Shown: positions 31,995 to 41,475 of the stretch, piece by piece
How positions within the stretch are numbered: the stretch's first letter is position 1
How the letters are laid out: each line of letters begins with the position of its first letter
Source of the DNA: Bradyrhizobium canariense
GTDB taxonomy: Bacteria; Pseudomonadota; Alphaproteobacteria; Rhizobiales; Xanthobacteraceae
Direction: 5' to 3'
Length of the DNA: 64,000 nt
Assembly (NCBI RefSeq): GCF_019402665.1
Contig: NZ_VSST01000037.1
Span: forward strand, 62,001 to 126,000
The notes under the pieces: generated by a model
The model's database searches: none
Told to the model about the DNA's origin: nothing
Seen by the model: only the letters and a program-made list of their open reading frames with translations
Made by a program: the position numbers and the translations under genes

Positions 31995-34900
31995 TCAGTG
32001 GCCGGCCCTTGCCGGCGCGGGCGGCCCATACATCTCGGCCTCCTTCGCCACCTTCTCCCGATCCCCGCCCAGCACGCGTTGCACCGAGACGAAGAACACC
32101 GGGACCATCAGCAGCGCCAGGATCACCACCGCGATCATGCCGCCCATCACGATGCTGCCGAGTGCCTGCTGGCTGGCGCCGCCGGCGCCATGGGCGATGG
32201 CCATCGGCAGCACGCCGCAGATGAAGGCGAGGCCGGTCATCAGGATCGGGCGGAAGCGCAGGCGGCAGGCCTCGATGGTGGCGTCCACCAGCGGCTTGCC
32301 TTCTTTCCGCAGATCCTTGGCGAACTCGATGATGAGAATCGCGTCCTTGGCCGCAAGGCCAATGATGGTGATCAGACCGACGGTGAAATAGACGTCGTTG
32401 GGCAGGCCGCGCAGCATCGCCGCGACCACCGCGCCGACGATGCCGAGCGGCACGGTGAGCAGCACCGCGAGCGGAATGGTCCAGCTCTCGTAAAGGGCGG
32501 CCAGGCACAGGAACACCACGAACACCGAGAGCCCGAGCAGGAACGGCGCCTGCGAACCCGACAGTTTCTCCTGGAGCGACTGCCCGGTCCATTCATAGCC
32601 GAAGCCGCGCGGCAGCTTGCCTGCGAGCCGTTCCATCTCGGCGATGGCATCGCCCGAGGTGAAGCCGGGTTTCGCCTCGCCCGAGATGCGCACCGCCGGA
32701 TAATAATTGAAGCCGGCGATCTGCGTCGGTCCGCGCGCCCATTCCACGGTGGCAAAGGACGAGAATGGCACCAGCTGGCCGCGGCTGTTCTTGACGTTGT
32801 AGTTGAGGATGTCCTCGGTGCGCATGCGGTCGCGGGCATCGGCCTGCACCACGACGCGCTGCATGCGGCCGCGGTTCGGGAAGTCGTTGATGTAGTTCGA
32901 GCCGAGATTGGTCGAGATCGTGTTGTTGATGTCCTCGAAGGTGACGCCGAAGGCGCCGGCCTTTTCTCGGTCGATCACGAGATTGACCACGCCCGCCTCG
33001 GGCAGGCCTTCGACATAGACCTTCTGAAGCACAGCGCTTGCATTGGCCTCCGCGATCAACTGATCGGCGGCGCGCATCAAGGCCGGATAGCCCTTCTGGC
33101 CGCGGTCCTGGAGCCGGAACGAGAAGCCCGAGGAATTGCCGAGATTGTCGATCGGCGGCGGCTGCAGCGCGGAGATTTTTGCGTCGCGGATCGACGACGA
33201 CAGATCGCGGTTGATGTCGGCAACGATCGCCGCTGCCGAATCCTTCGGCCCGCGCTCCGACCAGTCCTTCAAGGTGATGAAGGCCTGCGCGGTGTTCATG
33301 CCCTGGCCGGAGAAGCTGAAGCCGGTAAGAAAGGTGACGTTATCGACGCCCGGCCGTTGCGCCAAATATTTTTCCACTTTCTCGATCACCGCCTCGGTCC
33401 GGCCATAGGACGAATCCGACGGCGTCTGCACGTCGGTGGTGACGAAGCCCTGGTCGTCGACGGGGAGGAAGCCGCCGGGCAGATTGACGAAGGCCCAGGA
33501 CAGGCCGGCGAGCAGCGCGACATAGACCAGCATCAAGCGGCCGGTGCGCTTCAGCGAGAAACCGACGGTGCGGGAATAGCCCTCCTTGCCGCCCTCGAGC
33601 ATCCGGTTGAACCAGCCGAACACGCCCTTCTTGGCGTGACCGTGGCCGGCAGCGACGGGCTTGAGCAGCGTCGCACACAGCGCCGGCGTCAGCGACAGTG
33701 CCAGGAAGGCGGAGAAGCCGATCGCGGCGACCATGGTCACGGAGAACTGGCGGTAGATGATGCCGACTGAGCCCGGGAAGAACGCCATCGGCACGAACAC
33801 GGCCATCAATACCAGCGTGATGCCGATGATGGCGCCGGTGATCTGCGACATCGCTTTGCGCGTCGCTTCCTTCGGCGGTAGCCCCTCCTCGGCCATGATG
33901 CGCTCGACGTTCTCGACCACGACGATGGCATCGTCGACCAGGATGCCGACCGCGAGCACCATGCCGAACATCGAGAGCATGTTGATGGAGTAGCCGGCGA
34001 GCAGCAGCGTGGTACAGGCGCCCAGCAGCGCTACCGGCACCACGATGGTCGGAATGATGGTGTAGCGGATGTTCTGCAGAAACAGGAACATCACCACAAA
34101 CACCAGCACGATGGCTTCGACCAGCGTCGACAGCACCTTCTTGATCGAGGCCTCGACCACGGGCGTGATGTTGTAGGGAATCTCGTAGCCGATATTGGCC
34201 GGGAAGAAGCGCGACAGCTCCTTCATCTTCTCTTCGACGGCGCTCGCGGTCGCCAGCGCATTACCGGTCGGCGACATCAGCACGGAGAGGCCGGCGGTCG
34301 GCTTGCCGTCGAGACGGGTGTTGAACTGGTAGCTCAGGCCGCCGACCTCGATGCGCGCGACATCGCGCAGCCGCACGGTCGAGCCGTCGGCATTGGCGCG
34401 CAGGATGATGGTGCCGAATTCATCCGGGGACGAGAGCTGGCCCTTGACCAGCACCAGCGCGGAGGTGCGCTGGGTCGAGGTCGACGGTTCGGCGCCGATG
34501 CTGCCGGAAGCGACCTGCGCGTTCTGCGCGGCAATGGCCTTGTTGACGTCGTCGGCGGTCAGGCCATAGCCGACCAGCTTGGCCGGATCGACCCAGACGC
34601 GCAGGCTGCGTTCGGTCGAATACAGCGTGGCGCGGCCGACGCCGGGGATGCGGCGGATCTCGCCGAGCACGTTACGGATCATGAAGTCGCCCAGCCCGAC
34701 CTCGTCCAGGCTGCCGTCGGTCGAGTTCAGCGTGATGATCTGGAGCACCGCGCTGGAGGCTTCCTCGATCAGAATGCCCTGCTGGATCACCGCGCGCGGC
34801 AGCCGCGCCTCGACGCGCTTGATGCGGTTCTGCACCTCGACCGAGGCGGCGCTGGTATCGGTGCCCGGCACGAAATTGGCGATGATCTCAACCTGGCCGA

Positions 34901-35153
34901 GCGAGTCGCTGGTGGATTCGAAATTGAGGATGCCGGAGGCGCCGTTGAGCTCCTCCTCGATCAGCCGCGTGACGCTGTTGTAGAGGTTTTCGGGCGAGGC
35001 GCCGGGATAGCTGGTCGAGATCGAAATCGAGGGCGGCGCAATGATCGGATACTGCGCGATCGGCAACAGCGGAATCGAAATTGCGCCGACCAGACAGATG
35101 AACAGCGCGACCACCCAGGCGAAGATCGGCCTGTCAATGAAGAAGCTCGCCAT
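31995..35153 (-). CDS. RND efflux pump inner-membrane permease (AcrB/MexB type)
   Basis: A 1052-residue HAE1-type exporter with 12 membrane segments and two large periplasmic loops. The proton-relay Asp pair is in AVGILVDDAIVVVENV and the partner Lys in GLAAKDAILIIEFAKD. It would export hydrophobic drugs or metabolites together with the adaptor encoded 161 bp upstream. No outer-membrane channel gene or local TetR repressor is present, so a TolC-like protein from elsewhere must be used. Confidence 0.96.
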   Translation of the reverse strand: MASFFIDRPIFAWVVALFICLVGAISIPLLPIAQYPIIAPPSISISTSYPGASPENLYNSVTRLIEEELNGASGILNFESTSDSLGQVEIIANFVPGTDTSAASVEVQNRIKRVEARLPRAVIQQGILIEEASSAVLQIITLNSTDGSLDEVGLGDFMIRNVLGEIRRIPGVGRATLYSTERSLRVWVDPAKLVGYGLTADDVNKAIAAQNAQVASGSIGAEPSTSTQRTSALVLVKGQLSSPDEFGTIILRANADGSTVRLRDVARIEVGGLSYQFNTRLDGKPTAGLSVLMSPTGNALATASAVEEKMKELSRFFPANIGYEIPYNITPVVEASIKKVLSTLVEAIVLVFVVMFLFLQNIRYTIIPTIVVPVALLGACTTLLLAGYSINMLSMFGMVLAVGILVDDAIVVVENVERIMAEEGLPPKEATRKAMSQITGAIIGITLVLMAVFVPMAFFPGSVGIIYRQFSVTMVAAIGFSAFLALSLTPALCATLLKPVAAGHGHAKKGVFGWFNRMLEGGKEGYSRTVGFSLKRTGRLMLVYVALLAGLSWAFVNLPGGFLPVDDQGFVTTDVQTPSDSSYGRTEAVIEKVEKYLAQRPGVDNVTFLTGFSFSGQGMNTAQAFITLKDWSERGPKDSAAAIVADINRDLSSSIRDAKISALQPPPIDNLGNSSGFSFRLQDRGQKGYPALMRAADQLIAEANASAVLQKVYVEGLPEAGVVNLVIDREKAGAFGVTFEDINNTISTNLGSNYINDFPNRGRMQRVVVQADARDRMRTEDILNYNVKNSRGQLVPFSSFATVEWARGPTQIAGFNYYPAVRISGEAKPGFTSGDAIAEMERLAGKLPRGFGYEWTGQSLQEKLSGSQAPFLLGLSVFVVFLCLAALYESWTIPLAVLLTVPLGIVGAVVAAMLRGLPNDVYFTVGLITIIGLAAKDAILIIEFAKDLRKEGKPLVDATIEACRLRFRPILMTGLAFICGVLPMAIAHGAGGASQQALGSIVMGGMIAVVILALLMVPVFFVSVQRVLGGDREKVAKEAEMYGPPAPARAGH

Positions 35154-35183
35154 TACCGCTTTTAACCTCGTTGTTTCACTAGT

Positions 35184-35288
35184 CCCTCATGGTGAGGAGC
35201 GCGAAGCGCGTCTCGAACCATGAAGGCCCGGCTCTCGCCCGTGGCCATCCTTCGAGACGCCCGCTTTGCGGGCTCCTCAGGATGAGGG
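35184..35288. repeat. Intergenic palindromic element, family D copy 1
   Basis: It begins CCCTCATGGTGAGGAGCGCG and ends GGGCTCCTCAGGATGAGGG, so the ends are inverted copies; the middle carries CATGAAGGCCCGGCTCTCG and GGCCATCCTTCGAGACG. It lies inside the RND operon between adaptor and permease genes and would be part of their mRNA. A second copy is at 45743. Confidence 0.85.
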
Positions 35289-35314
35289 ATCAAGACAGTC
35301 GCGACGCCCGAACG

Positions 35315-36508
35315 TTACCGCATCAGCTTCTGGGCGTGCCGGTTATCGGCAGTCGCATCCGCTTCCGACCAGGATTGCGGCTTGACCTTGTCGCCGGCGG
35401 CGAACTTCTGGAAGCCTTCGACCACGACCTTGTCGCCGGCCTTCAAGCCGTCGGTGACGAACCAGATTCCGTCCTGCACCGAACCGGTGCGCACCGGCTG
35501 CACTGCGATGCGATTGTCGTCCTTGACGACGAACACCTCGCTGCCGCCGCCGCCATTGCGCTGGATCGCCTGCTGCGGCACCGCGATCGCGTCGCTATCG
35601 AGACCCTGGTCGATGCGGACGCGGACATACATGCCCGGCAGCAATTCGCGTTTGGGATTGCGGAACTCACCGCGCAAGGTCACCTGACCGGTATTGGCGT
35701 CGACCTTGGCATCCGAAAACAGCAACTTGCCGTCGAGCGAGTAGAGCGTGTTGTCGTCGAGCACGAGATGCACCTTGGCGGCGTCAGGCGCGATGCGCTC
35801 GAGGTCACCGCTCTCGAAGGCGCGGCGGAGCTGGTTGAGCTCGTTCACCGACTGGGTGAAATCCGCATAGATCGGATCGAGCTGCTGGATCGTGGCCAGA
35901 TTGGTCTCGTTCTGGACCGCGAGCGCGCCCTCGCTGACCAGGGCAGCACCGACGACGCCGTCGATCGGCGCGCGTACGGTGGCATAGTCGAGATTGAGCT
36001 TGGCGCGCGCGAGATCGGCCTTGCGGCCCTCGACCTCGGCATGAGCCTGGCGCTCGGCCGCGATCGCCTTCTCGTTCTCGGCTTCGGGCGCGGCGCGCTG
36101 GCTGGTGAGCGTGGCGATGCGGCGCGCCTGCTGCTGCGACTGCATCAACGCGGCCTCGGCCTTGGCGACCGCGGCATCGTTGGCCATCACCTCGACCTCG
36201 AACGGACGCGGATCGATACGGTACAGCGGATCACCGGCCTTCACCTCGCTGCCCTGTCGGAACAGACGCTCGACCACGATGCCGGACACGCGCGGCCGCA
36301 CGTCGGAGACGCGCGTCGGCGCAATGCGGCCCGGCAGCTCGCGCACAACGGCGCGCGGCTGCGGCTTGACGATGACGATGCTGACGTCGGGATCGTTGGG
36401 CTGGGCGGCTGAAATGGCGGAGCTGGATTCGTCGCAGCCTGCCAATAGCGGCGTAAAGGCCGCGAGCATCATTGCAACGCATGCCGATCGCGCGCGAAGT
36501 CCTGACAT
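35315..36508 (-). CDS. RND efflux pump periplasmic adaptor lipoprotein
   Basis: A 397-residue membrane-fusion protein. ATG 36508 begins a lipoprotein signal ending in PLLAGC, so it is probably acylated and anchored at the inner membrane. The biotinyl-lipoyl-like fold and coiled coil are visible (VVERLFRQGSEVKAGDPLY, then an Ala/Gln/Glu-rich helical hairpin, then DYATVRAPIDGVVGAALV). It links the permease to an outer-membrane channel. The gene precedes the permease with a palindromic repeat in the gap. Confidence 0.94.
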   Translation of the reverse strand: MSGLRARSACVAMMLAAFTPLLAGCDESSSAISAAQPNDPDVSIVIVKPQPRAVVRELPGRIAPTRVSDVRPRVSGIVVERLFRQGSEVKAGDPLYRIDPRPFEVEVMANDAAVAKAEAALMQSQQQARRIATLTSQRAAPEAENEKAIAAERQAHAEVEGRKADLARAKLNLDYATVRAPIDGVVGAALVSEGALAVQNETNLATIQQLDPIYADFTQSVNELNQLRRAFESGDLERIAPDAAKVHLVLDDNTLYSLDGKLLFSDAKVDANTGQVTLRGEFRNPKRELLPGMYVRVRIDQGLDSDAIAVPQQAIQRNGGGGSEVFVVKDDNRIAVQPVRTGSVQDGIWFVTDGLKAGDKVVVEGFQKFAAGDKVKPQSWSEADATADNRHAQKLMR

Positions 36509-36737
36509 GAAGTTAAGTGCCCCGATATTGTTGAAACTGATCACGCTGCGCGGGGCCTGTTCTCGGCGATTCCGCGCTGGCGATGCCGCCAAAATAGAGG
36601 GGACGTGCTGCGACGCAACGCACCTTGCGGGCGGCCCAATGTCACACGGTCTATGGTGCTGACTTCAGTGCGCTTTTCGCGCCTCACCCGATTGTGAGTC
36701 CGGTTCCACCGCCGCATGCTGCGACGGAACATCGCAA

Positions 36738-37757
36738 TTACGCCGCCGCCCTCATCCGGTAGTGGCTGACGCCCCATTCGTTGCCATCGGCATAGCCGAA
36801 CAGGCCCGAGGTCGCGAGAAAGAACCAGCGCCAGCGTCGCATCCGCAGGCCGGTCTCCTCGCCATGGACGTTGCGCAAGGCCGCCTCGATGGCATCGCGA
36901 TGCGTGTCGAAATTGGCGAGCCAGTCGTTGGCGGTGCGCTGATAATGCGTGCCGCTCCAGCACCATTCCTTCTCCACGGTGAAGATATCGTCGAATTGCC
37001 TGACGAGGTGATGGCTCGGCATCAGCCCGCCCGTGGAGACGCGCTGCGCGATCCAGTCGTCGCGATCGGCCCGGTCGAACAGGTGAGAGCCGGAGCGATG
37101 GGCGACGATGTGCATGAAGAACCGCCCCTCCGGCGCGAGCCACGCGCGCAGGCGCGTCATCAGCTTGCGCCAGTTCATCACATGCTCGAACATCTCGACC
37201 GAGACGATGCGGTCGAATTGCCCATCGGGCGCGAACACGTTGATGTCCGCGCAGATCACGCGCAGGTTGAGGAGACCGCGCAGCCGCGCCTCTTCCTCGA
37301 TATGGGCGCGCTGCGCCTGTGAGCTCGACACCGCGGTGACCTTGGCGTGCGGAAACTGCCGCGCCATCCACAGCGACAGCGAGCCCCAGCCGCAGCCGAG
37401 CTCGAGGATGGTCTGGCCGTCGGCGAGAGCGGCATGCTCGGCGGTCTGGCGCAGCGCCTCCTCCTCGGCCTCCCGCAAGGTGGTCGCGCCGGTCTTGTAG
37501 AAGCAGCAGGAGTATTTGCGGTTGGGACCGAGCACCTTCGCAAAGAACGAAGCTGGCACCCCCTCGTGCCCGGCATCCGCGTCCTCGGCGATCGGCCGCA
37601 GCATCATCCGCCCGGCGAAGGCGGCATCATCCGCCCCGCCCAGCGCGGACAGCCGCGTCACCGTGCGCGAGCACAGGCGCTGGATCGCCGCGCGGATCAC
37701 GACATCAGGCAAAGGCACCCGTTCGGCAGTCCCGATGATCGCGGACACGACGCTCAT
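36738..37757 (-). CDS. Cyclopropane-fatty-acyl-phospholipid synthase-like methyltransferase
   Basis: A 339-residue SAM-dependent enzyme. The SAM motif is ILELGCGWGSLSLWMARQFP, and the family active-site region is KYSCCFYKTGATTLREAEEEA. The chosen start (MSVVSAIIGT) leaves out 18 basic residues of the open frame. It is shorter than classical Cfa (about 380-400 residues) and lacks part of the N-terminal domain, as do many alphaproteobacterial paralogues. It probably methylates unsaturated fatty acyl chains in membrane lipids; the exact substrate is uncertain. Confidence 0.87.
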   Translation of the reverse strand: MSVVSAIIGTAERVPLPDVVIRAAIQRLCSRTVTRLSALGGADDAAFAGRMMLRPIAEDADAGHEGVPASFFAKVLGPNRKYSCCFYKTGATTLREAEEEALRQTAEHAALADGQTILELGCGWGSLSLWMARQFPHAKVTAVSSSQAQRAHIEEEARLRGLLNLRVICADINVFAPDGQFDRIVSVEMFEHVMNWRKLMTRLRAWLAPEGRFFMHIVAHRSGSHLFDRADRDDWIAQRVSTGGLMPSHHLVRQFDDIFTVEKEWCWSGTHYQRTANDWLANFDTHRDAIEAALRNVHGEETGLRMRRWRWFFLATSGLFGYADGNEWGVSHYRMRAAA

Positions 37758-37979
37758 GCGACGACTCCGTCTTTGGGCGGCAGATCTTGGACGGCAAGTC
37801 TTGGGCGCCAAGGGGAAAAGTGCGAACTGAACCTGTGGAATGCCGACGATTTGGAAAGTATGTCCTTACCAAAGCCCGGTTTCAGCGTTGGGTTCCCCAG
37901 CTCTCCCCGAAATCGGCGCATCCGGCGCTTTTTTTGGGCGGGCGCTGTGCCATAGTGCGCCCCGCAAGCAAGTTAACGG

Positions 37980-39011
37980 ATGATACCGGCCATGCCGCCA
38001 GGCGCCTCGCCCCGCTCCTCCCTCGACATCGAATATACCAAGCTATCCTCGCCCAGCGTCTTCCTGGTGCGGATGCTGGTCTTCCTGGTGCTCTGCACCC
38101 TGGTGGGGGTGGTGCTCTACAAGCAGATCATCCAGGCCTTCTTCGCCAATCCCGGGCTCAATGCGCTGATCGGCGGCGTGCTGTTCATCGGCATCATCCT
38201 GGCCTTCCGCCAGGTGATCCGGCTGTATCCCGAAGTGTCCTGGGTCAACAATTTCCGCATCGCCGACCCCGGCCTTGCGCCCGCCCGCCACCCCAAGCTG
38301 CTGGCGCCGATGGCGATGATCCTCGGCGGCGAGCGCACCGGGCGGATGTCGATCACCCAGACCACCATGCGGCACCTGCTCGATTCGATCGCGACCCGCC
38401 TCGACGAAGCCCGCGACATCTCCCGCTACATGACCGGGCTTCTGGTCTTCTTGGGACTGCTCGGCACCTTCTGGGGCCTGATCGAGACGGTCGGCTCGGT
38501 CGGCAAGGTAATCGACGGGCTCAAGGTCGGGGGCGATTCCGGCGCCCTGTTCGACACGCTGAAGGAGGGGCTGGCCGCCCCGCTCGGCGGCATGGGCATC
38601 TCGTTCTCGAGCTCGCTGTTCGGTCTCGCCGGCTCGCTGATCCTGGGCTTCCTCGACCTGCAATCGAGCCAGGCGCAGAACCGTTTCTACACCGATCTCG
38701 AAGACTGGCTTGCCACCACCGTCCGCGAATATGGCAGCGGCGAAGTGGCGGTCGCCGCCGGTGGCGGCGGCATTGCCAGCGGCGAGCTTCAGGCCGTCGT
38801 CGAGCGCTTGCGCACGGTGCTCGAGGAAGGCAGCGGCAGCCGCGGCACCACCGCGGCGATGGCAAGCCTCGCCGAAGCCATCCAGGCGCTGGTCTCGCAT
38901 ATGCGGACCGAGCAGCAGATGATCCGCGAATGGGCCGACGGCCAGGGCGAGCAGAACCGCGAGATCCGGCGCCTGCTGGAGCGCATCGCGCGTCAGCCCG
39001 AGAAGGGTTAG
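37980..39011 (+). CDS. MotA/TolQ/ExbB-type ion-channel protein
   Basis: A 343-residue membrane protein. Hydrophobic segments lie at about 27-47, 60-80, 150-172 and 200-222; the MotA/ExbB signature region is MTGLLVFLGLLGTFWGLIETVG followed by the PLGGMGISFSSSLFGLAGS segment. The C-terminal ~100 residues are a cytoplasmic helix region. It is paired with an OmpA-domain protein four bases downstream, giving a MotAB/TolQR-like stator. No flagellar genes are near, so a flagellar role is doubtful; an envelope role is more likely. Confidence 0.85.
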   Translation: MIPAMPPGASPRSSLDIEYTKLSSPSVFLVRMLVFLVLCTLVGVVLYKQIIQAFFANPGLNALIGGVLFIGIILAFRQVIRLYPEVSWVNNFRIADPGLAPARHPKLLAPMAMILGGERTGRMSITQTTMRHLLDSIATRLDEARDISRYMTGLLVFLGLLGTFWGLIETVGSVGKVIDGLKVGGDSGALFDTLKEGLAAPLGGMGISFSSSLFGLAGSLILGFLDLQSSQAQNRFYTDLEDWLATTVREYGSGEVAVAAGGGGIASGELQAVVERLRTVLEEGSGSRGTTAAMASLAEAIQALVSHMRTEQQMIREWADGQGEQNREIRRLLERIARQPEKG

Positions 39012-39015
39012 CGAC

Positions 39016-40044
39016 ATGGCACTGGCGCGCGGCCGTCGCGGCGATACCTCCTTCAACTATTGGCCCGGCTTCGTCGACGCGCTGTCGACGCTGGTGCTGT
39101 CGATCGTGTTCCTGCTGTCGGTGTTCCTGGTGGTGCAGTTCTTCCTCTCGCAGGAGGTCACGGGCAAGGACAAGGCGCTGGAGCTGCTCAACGCCAAGAT
39201 CGCGCAGCTCAACGAGCTGCTGTCGCTGGAGAAGCTCGGCAAGCTCACGCTGGACGACCAGGTCTCGTCGCTGAAAGCCGGCCTCGCCTCGGCCGAGAGC
39301 GAGCGCGACCGCATCAAGGGCCTCTATGAGGGGCTGGCCGCCGCGGGCAATGACGCGCAAGGCAAATCCTCCGAGCTCGGCAAGGCGCTGGACTCCGAGA
39401 AAGCGGTTTCGGCCCGCGCGCTGGCGCAGATCGAGGTGCTGAACCAGCAGATCAGCGCGCTGCGGCGGCAATTGGCGGCGCTGGAAGAAGCGCTCGACGT
39501 CTCCGAGAAGCGCGACAAGGAATCGCAAAACCGAATTGCCGATCTGGGCTCTCGCCTGAATGTCGCCCTGGCGCAGCGCGTGCAGGAATTGTCGCGCTAC
39601 CGCTCGGAATTCTTCGGCCGCCTGCGCGCCATCCTCGGCAACCGCCCCGACATCCGCATCGTCGGCGACCGCTTCGTATTCCAGTCCGAAGTGTTCTTCG
39701 ACACCGGACAGGCGGTGCTGCTGCCCGAAGGCCGCGCCGAGCTCGACACTTTGGCGACCGCGCTGATCGACCTCGACAAGAAGATCCCGAACGAGATCCC
39801 CTGGGTGCTGCGCGTCGACGGCCACACCGACGTGCGCCCGGTGAACGGTCCGAACTTCAAGTCGAACTGGGACCTCTCGGCCGCCCGCTCGATCTCGGTG
39901 GTGCAGTACCTGATCTCGCTCGGCGTGCCCGCCCAGCGCCTCGTCGCCGCCGGCTTCGGCGAATTCCAGCCGCTCGACACCGCCAACACCGAGGAAGCCT
40001 ACAAGCGCAACCGCCGCATCGAGCTGAAGCTGACGGAGCGGTAG
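39016..40044 (+). CDS. MotB-like peptidoglycan-binding (OmpA-domain) protein
   Basis: A 342-residue partner of the upstream channel protein. One N-terminal TM (about 19-45) carries an Asp (D21 in PGFVDALSTL) at the position of the MotB proton carrier. A long coiled coil (55-190) follows, then an OmpA-like peptidoglycan-binding domain (about 215-342) with LRVDGHTDVRPV and NRRIELKLTER. The coiled coil is much longer than in flagellar MotB. With the channel protein it should convert ion flow into work on the cell wall or outer membrane; the load is unknown. Confidence 0.87.
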   Translation: MALARGRRGDTSFNYWPGFVDALSTLVLSIVFLLSVFLVVQFFLSQEVTGKDKALELLNAKIAQLNELLSLEKLGKLTLDDQVSSLKAGLASAESERDRIKGLYEGLAAAGNDAQGKSSELGKALDSEKAVSARALAQIEVLNQQISALRRQLAALEEALDVSEKRDKESQNRIADLGSRLNVALAQRVQELSRYRSEFFGRLRAILGNRPDIRIVGDRFVFQSEVFFDTGQAVLLPEGRAELDTLATALIDLDKKIPNEIPWVLRVDGHTDVRPVNGPNFKSNWDLSAARSISVVQYLISLGVPAQRLVAAGFGEFQPLDTANTEEAYKRNRRIELKLTER

Positions 40045-40490
40045 TGAGCGCCCTCCACCTTCGTCTCTACCGACCCGAGGACGAGGCCGCCTCGATCGAC
40101 CTCTGGCATCGCACCTGGCAGCAGGCCTATCCGCAGATCGACTTCGCCACGCGCCTGGACTGGTGGCGCGAACGCTGGCGTAGGGACCTGGTGCCGAAAG
40201 CCTCCATCGTGGTCGCGGAGCAGGACGGCGCGCTGACCGGCTTCGTCACCATCGACGGCGACGGCTATCTCGACCAGCTCGTGGTCGATCCCGCGCATTG
40301 GGGCTCGGACGCGGCGCGGCTGCTGGTCGACGAGGCCAAGCGCCTGTCGCCGACAGGCGTGACGCTGCTCGTCAACAAGGACAACAGCCGCGCCATCCGC
40401 TTCTACGAGCGCAACGGCTTTGCCCATGCCGGCGACGAGGTGAACCCGACCTCGGGCCGGCCGGTGCTGAAGATGGAGTGGCAACCTTAG
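40044..40490 (+). CDS. GNAT-family N-acetyltransferase
   Basis: A 148-residue acetyltransferase with GTG start overlapping the last base of the MotB-like stop. The GNAT fold is seen in LRLYRPEDEAASIDLWH, YLDQLVVDPAHWGSDAARLLVDEA (acetyl-CoA loop) and RAIRFYERNGFAHAGDEV. The usual Q/R-x-x-G-x-G/A loop is partly degenerate. Substrate unknown. Coupling to the stator pair may only reflect co-transcription. Confidence 0.87.
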   Translation: MSALHLRLYRPEDEAASIDLWHRTWQQAYPQIDFATRLDWWRERWRRDLVPKASIVVAEQDGALTGFVTIDGDGYLDQLVVDPAHWGSDAARLLVDEAKRLSPTGVTLLVNKDNSRAIRFYERNGFAHAGDEVNPTSGRPVLKMEWQP

Positions 40491-40586
40491 ATTCTGGGGC
40501 GCGTGACGCCCGTCACGCCGGGATCCCGGGACGTCGGCTAGTCGTTGTGTCCGGAAGTTGCGCCGGCAAGCGGATGGAGATGACCG

Positions 40587-40808
40587 ATGAAACTGAGCGA
40601 TCTGGCCAAGGGATCTTCGGTCCTGCTCGGCGTCATCGTCGCCGGATATGTCTCGACGAGCTATGTCGACCAACGCCTCGCCACGCCGGTCAAGACGACG
40701 AGTGCTCCGACGCATGGCCTTGAGCCATCGGCCTGCGTTGATGAGGACGGGAGCTGGAAGAATTGGCCGTGGCCGAATGTGCCGGCGCTGTCGCCGAAGT
40801 GTCGATGA
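40587..40808 (+). CDS. Small single-pass membrane protein, hypothetical
   Basis: A 73-residue frame with a GGAG site seven bases upstream. Residues 8-24 (KGSSVLLGVIVAGYVST) form a possible TM or signal segment, followed by a short soluble part with a WKNWPWPNVPAL patch and two Cys. No family recognised. Its 3' half overlaps an opposite-strand gene at 40690-40992, so one of the two may not be real. Confidence 0.5.
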   Translation: MKLSDLAKGSSVLLGVIVAGYVSTSYVDQRLATPVKTTSAPTHGLEPSACVDEDGSWKNWPWPNVPALSPKCR

Positions 40809-40992
40809 GCGGCGCTGTCGCGTAACTCGCCGCGAGGCGCTCTCGGCTCAAGCGGAGCTCAAGATCGAAATGCCAGCTTTCAGCCTGGCGGAGCGCGCGG
40901 TGGCTGTCTTCGCGGAGCCGGATCGACTCATCGATCGCTCGCTGCGCCCGCTCCAAAAGCTCGAGGGTCTCTTTGCTGTACGGCTGGGCCAT
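40690..40992 (-). CDS. Small helical protein, hypothetical
   Basis: A 100-residue frame starting ATG 40992 behind GGGAG. The first ~65 residues are a charged amphipathic helix region (ETLELLERAQRAIDESIRLR, RALRQAESWHFDLELRLSR), and the tail is low-complexity. This pattern occurs in small Bradyrhizobium hypotheticals as far as I recall. The end overlaps the plus-strand gene 40587-40808 tail to tail by 119 bp. Confidence 0.55.
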   Translation of the reverse strand: MAQPYSKETLELLERAQRAIDESIRLREDSHRALRQAESWHFDLELRLSRERLAASYATAPLIDTSATAPAHSATANSSSSRPHQRRPMAQGHASEHSSS

Positions 40993-41139
40993 GAGGCGCA
41001 CTCCCGTTGAGGCGGGAGCACAAATCATCTCTCAGGCACCGACGCCTACGGACGAGCCTTTGGCCGGCGATACCTGATTAGGCGCCACATCTGGGGGAAC
41101 TGCAAGGTTCATGCACGCGGCTCAGGGCGCGGGCTGCGC

Positions 41140-41313
41140 CTATCCGAAGTTGCGGAAGCCTACGATGAGCAAGCCGAAACTCATGAAAACGATGACGCCG
41201 CTACCTGCGACAACAAGCAGGGCCGCTTTCCATCCCGCAAGGCCGCGCTTCTGCTGTCGAATGGCGAACAGGATGAGGAGGATGAACAGGATTGGGCAGA
41301 TGAGAACAATCAT
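41140..41313 (-). CDS. Small two-TM membrane protein, hypothetical
   Basis: A 57-residue frame with two hydrophobic segments (MIVLICPILFILLILFA and ALLVVAGSGVIVFMSFGLLI) separated by a basic loop QQKRG. ATG 41313 follows GGAAA; ATG 41325 is an alternative without a ribosome site. No family recognised. Confidence 0.45.
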   Translation of the reverse strand: MIVLICPILFILLILFAIRQQKRGLAGWKAALLVVAGSGVIVFMSFGLLIVGFRNFG

Positions 41314-41475
41314 GCACGTTTCCAAATCACGACGGCACTTCAGTTAAGGAGCCGTGTGAGGCTGGTGTCCGCTAAGGGCGGTGAGCGCGGTTTGTCGGTC
41401 GAGCGGCCAAGTCCCGTCTACCCTGAGCGCGAACGTCGTGACCAACCGTTCGGGGCCACCGAAGGCCGAGCGATT

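Noticed and set aside
37980..40044. MotA/MotB-like pair as ZorA/ZorB of a Zorya phage-defence system
   Set aside because: Zorya also needs ZorC and ZorD or ZorE; the next genes are an acetyltransferase and small hypotheticals, and the upstream gene is a fatty-acid methyltransferase.
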